A DNA stretch of 24,006 nucleotides from a virus. Shown here in pieces: positions 5,978-14,023 of the stretch. The notes beneath the pieces are model-generated. The model saw only the letters and a program-made list of their open reading frames with translations, was not told where the DNA came from and did not search any database. Positions within the stretch are counted from its first letter, which is position 1. Each line of letters begins with the position of its first letter. The stretch is taken from positions 1 to 24,006 of IMG/VR virus record IMGVR_UViG_3300024999_001369, one strand, 5' to 3'. The position numbers were made by a program, and so were the translations under genes.

Positions 5978-6238
5978 TAATAAATGTAGGAAGGATTTAA
6001 GAAAAATTCATTAAAAATCAAAAAAGTAAGAAAATCTCAATAGGAAAGGGTGATATACAAAATTTACCAATTTTAAAACCTCTATAAATTAAGGGTTTAG
6101 AGGGTATGAAAAATCTATAAATCGTGTCCAAAGGAATATTTGGTCATGATTTGTAAAAGTTAGGTTTTTAAGATTATAAAGTGTAAGATAAGATAAAATT
6201 AAACTAAATTTAAAAATGAAAAGGAGAAATGATTTATT
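5978..6238 (+). promoter_or_regulatory. Long structured 5' leader of the replication operon
   Basis: Together with the hairpin and P3 this fills the 351-base geneless stretch 5888-6238. I see no credible small ORF in it: ATGs at 5982 and 6105 reach stops within a few codons. An unassigned A-rich part (about 5980-6060) with no evident structure is followed by copy B of the two-hairpin RNA element, then an AT-rich tract to the AAAAGGAG ribosome-binding site near 6219. A leader this long on a strong promoter suggests control at the RNA level. Confidence 0.6.
6078..6152 (+). promoter_or_regulatory. Recurrent two-hairpin RNA element, copy B
   Basis: Hairpin 1 pairs ACCTCTA (6078-6084) with TAGAGGGT (6098-6105) with one bulged G. 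An alternative pairing, AAACC 6076-6080 with GGTTT 6094-6098, excludes it. Hairpin 2 is the best formed of the four copies: AAATCGTG (6119-6126) with CATGATTT (6145-6152), one U-U mismatch, then CCAAA (6128-6132) with TTTGG (6139-6143), and loop GGAATA. The core ATCGTGTCCAAAG is shared with copy C. Hairpin 1 here is unrelated in sequence to those of copies A, C and D but keeps its position, which argues for conserved structure. Confidence 0.75.
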
Positions 6239-6487
6239 ATGATTAAAAAGACACAAGAAATTAAAAACACACTCAATGCAAAAGGTCAGTTAGTTAAAAT
6301 TGAAGAAGGATTACATATCTATGACAAGAAAACTGAAGAAGTAGAAGTTTTAAGTTTTGATGATTTTAATATCTTTGTTGGTAGCGAAATTAGTATTACT
6401 GTGGCAGAATCAACTAAACAGGATATTACAATTGATACTGAGAATGATGATGACGACGGAGATAATGGCACTGAGGATGATGAGTAG
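6239..6487 (+). CDS. Small protein with acidic tail, distantly YonK-like (82 aa)
   Basis: First gene of the replication operon. ATG 6239 follows AAAAGGAGAA. The body (about 1-62) has a KGQLVKIEEG segment and SFDDFNIFVGSEISITVAES. This pattern of a turn, a short helix and a final strand is reminiscent of the small YonK-type proteins of SPbeta-like phages (EFNGKxVSITIKEE), but the match is weak and from memory. The last ~20 residues are almost all Asp/Glu (NDDDDGDNGTEDDE), like a nucleic-acid-mimicking or protein-docking tail. Its position directly before the SSB-like gene suggests a role in replication or its regulation, which is inference only. Confidence 0.75.
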   Translation: MIKKTQEIKNTLNAKGQLVKIEEGLHIYDKKTEEVEVLSFDDFNIFVGSEISITVAESTKQDITIDTENDDDDGDNGTEDDE

Positions 6488-6617
6488 GATTTAATTGATG
6501 AATTGATAGTTTGGGTAATAAGTTAATTAAATAAAAATATAAAATGCAATAAAAACAGATTGTAAAAATAAAAATAAAAATAAAAAATATAAAATTTAAA
6601 GGAGATTAATATTACAT

Positions 6618-7682
6618 ATGGCAGAAAAACAAAAAAACAAAGGTTTAGGATTGCCACAAACTAAAGGTGGATTTCAAATTAAAGGTTTGACCACAGGTAC
6701 ACAAAAAGAAAGTTTTTATAAGGAAACTTTAACTAAGAAAGCACAAAAACCTTGGAGAACAGTTAATTTTGGAATTAAAACAGATAAAGAATCAACTTTA
6801 TACATAACTCTTTCTGATGGAGAAAAAGATAAGGCATATTTCTCAAAAACTGAAACTGTAGATGGGAAAAAGAAAACTGATATTCAAGATGTTGCATGGA
6901 AAGATAGGCTTAAATTCAATAAAGAAGGATATAGGATTATTGGTGTAAATATTGGCATTGCAAAAAAACAAGATGATAAAGGCAAAGAAGTTAACGACAA
7001 GAAAATGTTAACTGGTTATGATGCTTGTAGAGAAATTTCTGAAACATTAAAAGATGATTTAAGTTTGTTTGTTCGTGGCAATATTGATTACAGTAGTTTT
7101 GAAGGTAAAAATGGTAAAGTTAGGGCAATTAAATTTGTTCCCAATCAAATTTCACTTTGTAAAGATGTAGATTTTGACGTAGAAGGATTTGAACCGACAG
7201 CAGACTTCACACAAATTATTGTGTTTACAGGAATTGAACCAGAAGATGATACTAAAACTAGATTTATTGTATCTGCAAAAATTGTAAATTATAATAATAT
7301 TGAAGATGCAGAATTTATTATTGAAAAGAAAGAGTTAGCAACAACATTTAAGAAAAATCTTAAACCATATCATGCTCTTAAAGTATGGGGTATTATTAAA
7401 GTAAGTAAAGATATTGAAGAAGTAGAAGTGTCAGATGGTTGGGGAGAAGAAAATAAAATGGATAAAGTTAATTCTCCAACTAAAAGGGAATTGATTATTG
7501 TTGGTGCAGATCCTAAAACATTAGATAAGGAAACATATTCTGAGAAAGCGATTGAAGAAGCAATGGAAAAAATTAAATCTGACAAGAAAGCAGAAAATGA
7601 ATTTGGTAATACTTCAGATGATTGGGGTAAGGGAGATTCAAAGAGTAGTGATTCTTCAGAAGATGATGATACTGCTTGGTAG
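6618..7682 (+). CDS. Probable phage single-stranded DNA-binding protein
   Basis: 354 residues, ATG 6618 after AAAGGAGA. The N-terminus is basic and Gly-rich. The middle alternates short strands (STLYITLSDGEKDKAYFSK, YRIIGVNIGIAKK, SLFVRGNIDYSSF, TQIIVFTGIEPEDDTKTRFIV), compatible with one or two OB-folds. The C-terminus is a Ser/Asp-rich acidic linker ending in DDDTAW. An acidic tail with an aromatic last residue is the hallmark of SSBs, whose tip recruits partners. Position just before a Sak4-like ATPase also fits, because Sak4 annealases are usually paired with an SSB. The fold is not proven from sequence alone. A structural or other DNA-binding role remains possible. Confidence 0.6.
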   Translation: MAEKQKNKGLGLPQTKGGFQIKGLTTGTQKESFYKETLTKKAQKPWRTVNFGIKTDKESTLYITLSDGEKDKAYFSKTETVDGKKKTDIQDVAWKDRLKFNKEGYRIIGVNIGIAKKQDDKGKEVNDKKMLTGYDACREISETLKDDLSLFVRGNIDYSSFEGKNGKVRAIKFVPNQISLCKDVDFDVEGFEPTADFTQIIVFTGIEPEDDTKTRFIVSAKIVNYNNIEDAEFIIEKKELATTFKKNLKPYHALKVWGIIKVSKDIEEVEVSDGWGEENKMDKVNSPTKRELIIVGADPKTLDKETYSEKAIEEAMEKIKSDKKAENEFGNTSDDWGKGDSKSSDSSEDDDTAW

Positions 7683-7701
7683 AAATTAAATAAGTAGTTA
7701 A

Positions 7702-7733
7702 TTTATAAGGGTGATTGATTTCACCCTTATAAA
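7702..7733 (+). terminator. 13-bp hairpin between SSB-like and ATPase genes
   Basis: TTTATAAGGGTGA (7702-7714) pairs perfectly with 7721-7733 around loop TTGATT. What follows is A-rich with no T-run, so it may be a partial or factor-dependent terminator, or an mRNA-stabilising or processing hairpin that sets relative expression. The downstream gene has no obvious promoter of its own, so full termination here is unlikely. Confidence 0.45.
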
Positions 7734-7782
7734 ATATAAATATAATTAATAATAAAATATAAACAAATGGAGGAAAATTAAT

Positions 7783-8949
7783 ATGGCAATTGGTCGTGGA
7801 GGAAGTAAAGTACAGACAAAATGTGGCTTTTTAATTTTTGGAGAACAAGGTACTTGGAAATCATCTTTGTGTCTTGAATTAATGAAGTTTAAAAGAGAAG
7901 ATGGCAAACCTTTTAGGGTATTATATATTGATCCAGAACAAGGTAGTATTGATAGTTATTTAGAAAATTATGAGAATGAAGGTTATGATTTAAGAAATAT
8001 TTTTATCATTTATACCCAATCTGTTTCTGAAGTAAAACAATTTATTAAGAAAGCAAAAAATTATGAAGAATTTTATGAATTTGATGAAGAAGGAAATGAA
8101 ACTGATATTGTATATCTTGATGCAGATGGTGAACCATTTAAACCTGATGCAATAGTAGTTGATGGAATTACTTTATTATATGTGGCAAAACAGCAAAGTA
8201 TGTTGAATTTTAGTAAAAAAAGAGCGACTGTAAGAGCAAAGAAAAATGAATTAATTGGTATGGAAAAAGAAGTTGCTATTGATGGAGCAGGTATTGAAAT
8301 TAAAGATTATCAAGGGTTAAAATTTGAAGGGCAAGATTTAATTCTTGATTTACTGGCTTGTGGTAAGCATTTTGCTATAACTTGTCGTGAAGATGATGAA
8401 AAAGAATCTTTTAGGGATAAGGCAACTGGAGAAATTAAATCAATGGCAACAGGTAGAAAAATTCCTAGTGGATTTAAAGATCTTCGTTATAATGTAAAAA
8501 CAGTTATTCGTACATTTAAAGATGATGATGGTATTATAAAAGCAATTATAGAAAATAAAGATAGGACATTAGTACATAAGCAAGATGAAATACTTATAGA
8601 ACCTACTTTAGTAGATTGGCAAGTAATAGTTGACAAAAATAAAGGTAAAAAAGATTTTGTTATTGCTAATAACTTAAATAAATCAGTAGATAAAGAAATG
8701 AAAGCAATTGAAAAAGAAAACTCTAGATTTGATGAAGAAATGAATAACTTCACTACTAATAAAAATGAAATTGAATTAAAAACCGTTGAAGATTATCATA
8801 ATGCAATAGGGAACGCTGTTAAAAAATTATCAACAAATGATAAATCATTAAAACAAGCAAAAATATCTGAAGCAGGATTGCCAAAAGCATTCCAAAAACT
8901 TAATGATATTGAAGAATTGAAGAAATATCTAAACATTATAAATAATTAA
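7783..8949 (+). CDS. Sak4-like RecA-fold ATPase (recombination/annealing)
   Basis: 388 residues, ATG 7783 after AATGGAGGAAAA. A Walker A motif lies right at the start, GEQGTWKSS (20-28, K26), and a Walker B strand AIVVDG (123-128) follows. Between and after are the features of the phage nucleotide-binding (AAA_24/Sak4) family: VLYIDPEQGSI (47-56) and FAITCRE (about 200). From about 300 a charged helical C-terminal extension follows, unlike the shortest Sak4 proteins. Sak4 proteins are RecA-core ATPases that promote single-strand annealing with a phage SSB, and the SSB-like gene is immediately upstream. In SPbeta-type phages an ATPase occupies the same place before the DnaB and primase genes. 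It acts in the cytoplasm on phage DNA. Confidence 0.85.
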   Translation: MAIGRGGSKVQTKCGFLIFGEQGTWKSSLCLELMKFKREDGKPFRVLYIDPEQGSIDSYLENYENEGYDLRNIFIIYTQSVSEVKQFIKKAKNYEEFYEFDEEGNETDIVYLDADGEPFKPDAIVVDGITLLYVAKQQSMLNFSKKRATVRAKKNELIGMEKEVAIDGAGIEIKDYQGLKFEGQDLILDLLACGKHFAITCREDDEKESFRDKATGEIKSMATGRKIPSGFKDLRYNVKTVIRTFKDDDGIIKAIIENKDRTLVHKQDEILIEPTLVDWQVIVDKNKGKKDFVIANNLNKSVDKEMKAIEKENSRFDEEMNNFTTNKNEIELKTVEDYHNAIGNAVKKLSTNDKSLKQAKISEAGLPKAFQKLNDIEELKKYLNIINN

Positions 8950-8959
8950 ATAAATATTT

Positions 8960-8986
8960 AGAAGGGAGTATTATCTCCCTTCTTTG
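8960..8986 (+). terminator. Intrinsic-terminator-like hairpin after the Sak4-like gene
   Basis: AGAAGGGAG (8960-8968) pairs with CTCCCTTCT (8975-8983) around TATTAT and is followed by TTG. GC content is high for this region and the start of a T-run is present, so it probably terminates or attenuates part of the transcription. Downstream replisome genes have no evident promoter of their own, so read-through or antitermination is implied. Confidence 0.6.
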
Positions 8987-9010
8987 TATAAGGTAAGGTG
9001 AAAAAAATAA

Positions 9011-9649
9011 ATGACACTAAGTATAACTCGTAAGTGTTTTCATTGTAAAGAATATATTTATTTGGATAATGATAATTTTGTTTATATTAAAGATAAATAT
9101 TATCATTTTGATTGTGCTGTAGAAAAGCAATTAAATAAAAAAAGAAATAAATTATCCGTTGAACAATTACTTGATATACAAAAGCAAAACAAAATAGATT
9201 TAGAATATAGAATCACTAAAGATAAATTATTTAGATGGTTACAAAATGCATATAATACTGTTGTTATTCCAAAATATTTTTACATAAAGATGGATGAAAT
9301 TTTTAATGGAACATATAAAGGATTATCAAAAGGTATTCCTCCAGAAGATTTATTAGATATGTGGAAAAGAAAACAAGCAGAATTAGATAGAATAAATAAT
9401 TCAAATAATAAAAAAGGTAAATGTTTGATTGGTTGTTCCAGAATACAATATGATTTAGCAGTTCTATTGAATAAGTATGATAGTTATTTAAAATGGAAGG
9501 AACAACAAAAATTATTAGAAAATGAAAAACAAAATATAATTGATAATTTGAATAAACCAAAAATAAACTATGGATTAATAAATAAATCTGTTGAAAAAAA
9601 TATAGATGTAGACACAAACATAAATGACTTGTTAGATGAGGTATTTTAA
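9011..9649 (+). CDS. Zn-binding phage replication protein, possible helicase loader
   Basis: 212 residues. ATG 9011 is about ten bases after AAGGTG. The N-terminus has CFHCKEYIYLDNDNFVYIKD (9-28) followed by YYHFDC, i.e. C-x2-C ... H-x2-C, a LIM/zinc-ribbon-like site. The middle is helical and aromatic (KDKLFRWLQNAYN, IPKYFYIKMDEIFNGTYKG, IPPEDLLDMWKRKQAELDRI). The tail is a charged helix ending DINDLLDEVF-like. Its stop at 9649 abuts the DnaB start at 9650, the tightest junction in the operon. The gene before a phage DnaB is often the loader, so that role is plausible, but no AAA or DnaC/DnaI motif is present. The assignment is by position only. Confidence 0.8.
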   Translation: MTLSITRKCFHCKEYIYLDNDNFVYIKDKYYHFDCAVEKQLNKKRNKLSVEQLLDIQKQNKIDLEYRITKDKLFRWLQNAYNTVVIPKYFYIKMDEIFNGTYKGLSKGIPPEDLLDMWKRKQAELDRINNSNNKKGKCLIGCSRIQYDLAVLLNKYDSYLKWKEQQKLLENEKQNIIDNLNKPKINYGLINKSVEKNIDVDTNINDLLDEVF

Positions 9650-11188
9650 ATGACAGATATACTTAAAGAAAAAGAACCTAGAAATATTCAAAATGAAATT
9701 CTTCTTGTTGGATGTTTTTATAAAAATCCTGATTTATATGTATCTTGGGGACAATATATAAGAAGTAAATATGATTTTGATGATGAAGCAACAAAATTTT
9801 ATTATGATTGTTTTGAATTAATGTATAAAACTTTTGCCCAAACTATTGATGAAAATAAAGTAAATACCTTTATGAGTCAAGATAAGGATAGATTAAAAAC
9901 ATATAAATTATTTGGTTCTTTTAAAATAATATCACAATGGATCTCATTAGCAGACATTGAAGATTTTAAAAATTATTTTAATATTGTTAAAAAGTTTTCT
10001 TTAGTTAGAGAATATCAAAGAAATGGGTATCCTGTTCAAAAAATATTACAACATAAAAAATTTAATGAATGGAATGCACAAGACATATATAAAATGATTC
10101 GTGCAAAAGCAGATAAAATAAATACAATTATTTTAGCAAATGAAGAAAGTGTTGTATTAAATGAAAAAACAAATGATACTATTCGTAAATATTTAATAAA
10201 ACCTCAGATGGGGATGGAAATTCCTTGGAATTTAGTTAATGAAATGTTTAGAGGATGTAGATTGGGGAAAGTTGTTTTTGATGGTTTATTATCAAACGAA
10301 GGTAAAACTCGTAAATTAATGAAATTAATTGCTTATATTACATTAATAAAAAATGAAAAATTTTTATTAATAAGCAATGAAATGGATGAAGATGATTTAC
10401 GTAGTGCATTAATTACCACTGTAGTAAATAATAAAGAATTTAAAGAGTTACATGGAATTGATATTATCAAACCAGAAAAAGAAATAGTTTTAGGTCAATA
10501 TAAAGATGATAAAGGAAATTATATTACAAGAGAATGTGATGATGATGGGATACCAATAGAAAGTGAAGAAGATTATATTAAACGTGTACAAAAAAATTCA
10601 AATGAATTTAGAAAAATTATTGAAATAGGGAAATGGGTAGATAGTAAAAAAGATAAACAAATATTTTTTAAGGACGTAGGCTTAGATTATTCTGATAAGG
10701 CATTGGAATTTGAGTATAGAAAACATAATATTGTACATGGTGTAAAATATGCAGGATATGACACTTTAAAAGGTTTTGGTACTGATGATTGGATGAGTGT
10801 AAAACAAACAGGGACTAAATTAAAAGAATTAATGAAAGAAATCAAAATGTTTTTATGGGCAGTTTTCCAATTGACTGATGATACCGTATTTACAGATATA
10901 TTTCAATTAAGTAGTAATAATATTGCTAATGCTAAACAATTAAAACACATAGCAGATATGTTAATGTTAGGTAAAAGAATACCGAAAGAAGATTATAATA
11001 AATATCAATATATAGATAATAGTTCATGGGGAACTCCAATTGCTCAAAATCTTAACTTATCTAAAACTTATATGGGAGCAAAGGTAGATAAAAATCGTGG
11101 TGGTAGTAAAGATGTTATACCTTTAATGGAAATTGATCTTGATTTAAATACATGGATAGAAATTGGATATTTAATAAGAAAAACATAA
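9650..11188 (+). CDS. DnaB-like replicative helicase (divergent)
   Basis: 512 residues, ATG 9650 immediately after the previous stop. The N-terminal ~150 residues are helical and begin like DnaB (IQNEILLVGCFYKNPDLYVSWG). The RecA-like motor begins near 190: GKVVFDGLLSNEGKTRKLMK carries the P-loop with GKT at 218-220. The first glycine of the classic G-x4-GKT is Leu (L213). Next comes LLISNEMDEDDLRSALI (239-255), the counterpart of DnaB FSLEMS-x2-L-x2-R. A ~100-residue insertion-like acidic stretch (about 265-345) follows. The region VFQLTDDT ... IFQLSSNNIANAKQLK near 408-435 matches the QLSR/loop motifs that contact DNA and neighbouring subunits. It presumably unwinds the fork for the DnaE-type polymerase and works with the next gene, the primase-like protein. 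Confidence 0.87.
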   Translation: MTDILKEKEPRNIQNEILLVGCFYKNPDLYVSWGQYIRSKYDFDDEATKFYYDCFELMYKTFAQTIDENKVNTFMSQDKDRLKTYKLFGSFKIISQWISLADIEDFKNYFNIVKKFSLVREYQRNGYPVQKILQHKKFNEWNAQDIYKMIRAKADKINTIILANEESVVLNEKTNDTIRKYLIKPQMGMEIPWNLVNEMFRGCRLGKVVFDGLLSNEGKTRKLMKLIAYITLIKNEKFLLISNEMDEDDLRSALITTVVNNKEFKELHGIDIIKPEKEIVLGQYKDDKGNYITRECDDDGIPIESEEDYIKRVQKNSNEFRKIIEIGKWVDSKKDKQIFFKDVGLDYSDKALEFEYRKHNIVHGVKYAGYDTLKGFGTDDWMSVKQTGTKLKELMKEIKMFLWAVFQLTDDTVFTDIFQLSSNNIANAKQLKHIADMLMLGKRIPKEDYNKYQYIDNSSWGTPIAQNLNLSKTYMGAKVDKNRGGSKDVIPLMEIDLDLNTWIEIGYLIRKT

Positions 11189-11207
11189 TTTATATGGAAG
11201 TGTATTC

Positions 11208-12245
11208 ATGGACATTAAACAATTAAAAACTTACATATTTGAAAATCATAAAATAGAAGATATTCTACAAGAAATAGGATGTCATTCAATAAAATATCAT
11301 TCTATTGGTAATCCAGATCCATATTGGAGTGCAGCAAATATAGATGGCAATAATAGAACAGCAATAAATATTTATAATAAAGAATCGTTAAAATGTATTA
11401 ATCATACAAGAGATATAAGAATTGGGAAGAATGAATTTACTGATTTAATATCTCTTGTATGTTTTAATAAAAAATTAGAATTATTTAATGGTATAAAATA
11501 TATATGTGATATGTTAGGAATATCATACTACCATGATTTTGACGAAAATATTCCTGAAAGTATTCGTATTACAAAACTTATTTATGAAATGCAACAAGGC
11601 AATATTGACATTGAAGAAAAACCATTAAAACCTATTTCTAACCAAATACTTAAATATTATAAACCATATGTTAATGATATGTTTTTAAATGATGGAATAT
11701 CATATGAAACACAACAAGAATTTCAAATAGGTTATGATGAGCAATCAAATAGAATTACTATTCCAATATTTTCAGAAATTAATGATTTATGTGGGGTTAA
11801 AGGAAGATTGTTTAAAAAAGAATTAGAAGAATGGGAACAAAAATATATCTATTTAGAACCTTGTGCAAGATCAAAAATATTATTTGGTTTAAATAAAACA
11901 TACCCATATATAATGAAACATGGGGAAATATTTGTAGGAGAATCAGAAAAATTCCCTTTACAATTATGGTCTATGGGATATTATAATTCAATTGGAATAG
12001 GTGGTACAAAAGTAACTAATTATCAAATAGAAAAATTAACTAGACTTGGAGTGAATATAATATTTGCTTTTGATAAGGGTATTGAAAAAAAAGAAATTGA
12101 AGATATTGCAAATAGATTTGTTGATGGAATAAATATTTATTACCTTTATGATGATAAAAATATTTTAAATGATAAAGAATCTCCGTCAGATAATCAAGAA
12201 AAGTTTGAATATTTAATAAAGAATTGTTTATATAAAATAAAATAA
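11208..12245 (+). CDS. DnaG-like primase (CHC2-type finger plus Toprim)
   Basis: 345 residues, ATG 11208 after TGGAAGTG. Residues 15-105 resemble the CHC2 zinc domain: IGCHSIKYHS (C25, H26/H31), YWSAANIDG, LKCINH (C63, H66) and the helix EFTDLISLVCF. A linker and RNAP-like basic part follow (RITIPIFSEINDLCGVKGR, 182-200). The Toprim domain has IFVGESEKFPLQLWSMG (E245) and, 44 residues on, FAFDKG (D289), where DnaG has DxD. The zinc site is not the canonical four-Cys/His spacing and Toprim's second Asp is replaced, as in several phage primases. It lies between DnaB and RecJ, as in SPbeta-type replication blocks. It should make RNA primers, though a primase-related DNA-binding role without synthesis cannot be excluded. 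Confidence 0.82.
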   Translation: MDIKQLKTYIFENHKIEDILQEIGCHSIKYHSIGNPDPYWSAANIDGNNRTAINIYNKESLKCINHTRDIRIGKNEFTDLISLVCFNKKLELFNGIKYICDMLGISYYHDFDENIPESIRITKLIYEMQQGNIDIEEKPLKPISNQILKYYKPYVNDMFLNDGISYETQQEFQIGYDEQSNRITIPIFSEINDLCGVKGRLFKKELEEWEQKYIYLEPCARSKILFGLNKTYPYIMKHGEIFVGESEKFPLQLWSMGYYNSIGIGGTKVTNYQIEKLTRLGVNIIFAFDKGIEKKEIEDIANRFVDGINIYYLYDDKNILNDKESPSDNQEKFEYLIKNCLYKIK

Positions 12246-12265
12246 TAATATAAAAGGAGTAATTA

Positions 12266-14023
12266 ATGAGATATAATTTAATTGAAAATAGTTTAAATGA
12301 CATTTATAATCCTAAAGAAACTGTACTTAAAAATAGAGGAATTAAAAATACAAAAACATACTTAAATTTAGACGATAGTGTTTTATATCATTTTAGTGAA
12401 TTAGATAATATTTATGATGCAGTTAAATGTTTATTATGGCATTTAGAGAATGATAGTAAAATACATACTATTGTAGATCCAGATGTGGATGGTTATACTT
12501 CAACAAGTATGACTTATAAATATTTAAAATTAATTAAACCAAATGTTAAGTTGACATATTCTATACATACAAAAAAACAACATGGACTTTCAGATGATAT
12601 TGATATTCCAGATAATATTAACTTATTGATTATTCCAGACGCATCTAGCAACGATGTAGAACAATGTAAAAAGTTAAAAGAAAAAGGTATTGATATTATT
12701 ATTTTGGATCATCATGAGATTGAAAAACAAAATCCATATGCTATTGTGGTCAATCCACAAAATTGTAATTATAAAAACAAAGCAATTTCGGGTTGTGCCG
12801 TTGTATTTAAATTTCTTCAAGCATTTGATGAAGAGACATGGAATGATTATGCAGATAATTTTCTTGATTTAGTTTCATTAGGTTTAATCGGAGATAGTAT
12901 GGATATTAAAGAACCAGAAACAAAAAGACTTATTGATAAAGGTCTATCTAAAATAAAAAGTAAATTATTTAAAGCATTAATAGAAAAACAATCATACTCA
13001 ATTAATGGTAATATATCAATCACTAATATTCAGTTTTACATAGTTCCATTAATAAATGCTCTTATTCGTGCAGGAGATTATGATGAAAAAGATATGTTAT
13101 TTAGAGCATTTATTGAAACAGATGAGACATTTGAATATAAACCAAGAAGAAAATCAAAAAATGATCCTGAACCAGAATTAATTATAGAAGATATATATAC
13201 TAGAGTAGCAAGGTCTTGTGCAAATGCAAAACAAAGGCAAAATAATTCTAAGAATAAAGATGTTGAAAAAATACTTGAATACATAGAAGAAAAAGGTTAT
13301 CATAATAATAAAATAATATTTGCAAATATTACAGATAAATTAAATGAAAGTCTTACAGGATTAGTTACAATGAATATTGCAAGTAAATATCATAAACCTT
13401 GTTTATTACTAAGAAAAGTTAAAGATAAGTCTGATTATTATGCAGGTAGTGGAAGAAATATTGATAGAAGTCCCATTAAAGATTTAAAACAATTCTTACA
13501 AGATACAGGCATGTTTACATATGTCACAGGACATGCAGGAGCGTTTGGTGCGGAAATACATAAAGATAGTATTCAAAAGGCAATTAAATTAATTAACGAA
13601 CAATTAAAAGATGTTGATTTTTCTCATTATTATGAAGTTGATTTTATTGTTGATATTGATGATTTAGATATTGGATTTATAAAAGCAATGGAAGAATTAA
13701 AATATATATATGGTCAAGGCATTAAAGAATCACTATTAACCATTAAAAATATAATAGTACATAAAAGTGATATATCTTTAATGGGCAAAGATAGTAAAAC
13801 ATTAAAATTTATTTATAATGATGAAATATCATTTTTAAAATTTAGGTTAGACGAAGATGATGTAGTATCAAAATGGTTAAATGATTGGGAAGATATGAGT
13901 GATAGTATTGTATTAAATGTAATAGGTAAATGTGGTATAAATAATTTTAAAGGAATTTTAAGTCCACAAGTAATTGTAGAAGTATGGGAGAGGGTATTAG
14001 ATGATCAACCTTCATGTTCATGA
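12266..14023 (+). CDS. recJ: RecJ-like single-strand-specific 5'-3' exonuclease
   Basis: 585 residues, ATG 12266 after AAAAGGAG. The DHH motifs appear in RecJ order: DPDVDGYTS (71-79), LIIPDASSND (121-130), ILDHHE (146-151) and LGLIGDSMD near 215. The DHHA1 part has YAGSGRNIDRSPIKDL and TGHAGAFGAEI near 420. The C-terminal ~130 residues look like the OB-like RecJ tail. RecJ trims 5' single-stranded tails and, in archaea and some phages, pairs with the replisome. Here it is between primase and polymerase genes, so it probably processes lagging-strand or recombination intermediates. Its last 23 bases overlap the polymerase gene, indicating translational coupling. Confidence 0.93.
   Translation: MRYNLIENSLNDIYNPKETVLKNRGIKNTKTYLNLDDSVLYHFSELDNIYDAVKCLLWHLENDSKIHTIVDPDVDGYTSTSMTYKYLKLIKPNVKLTYSIHTKKQHGLSDDIDIPDNINLLIIPDASSNDVEQCKKLKEKGIDIIILDHHEIEKQNPYAIVVNPQNCNYKNKAISGCAVVFKFLQAFDEETWNDYADNFLDLVSLGLIGDSMDIKEPETKRLIDKGLSKIKSKLFKALIEKQSYSINGNISITNIQFYIVPLINALIRAGDYDEKDMLFRAFIETDETFEYKPRRKSKNDPEPELIIEDIYTRVARSCANAKQRQNNSKNKDVEKILEYIEEKGYHNNKIIFANITDKLNESLTGLVTMNIASKYHKPCLLLRKVKDKSDYYAGSGRNIDRSPIKDLKQFLQDTGMFTYVTGHAGAFGAEIHKDSIQKAIKLINEQLKDVDFSHYYEVDFIVDIDDLDIGFIKAMEELKYIYGQGIKESLLTIKNIIVHKSDISLMGKDSKTLKFIYNDEISFLKFRLDEDDVVSKWLNDWEDMSDSIVLNVIGKCGINNFKGILSPQVIVEVWERVLDDQPSCS

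Noticed and set aside
6560-6592. Short A-rich tandem repeats (AAAAAT-like)
   Set aside because: Low-complexity tract in an AT-rich intergenic gap. Too short and irregular for an origin iteron array.
12690-12872. Small + strand frame inside recJ, and similar frames at 17510 and 23057
   Set aside because: Out-of-frame shadows within larger conserved genes, without ribosome-binding sites.
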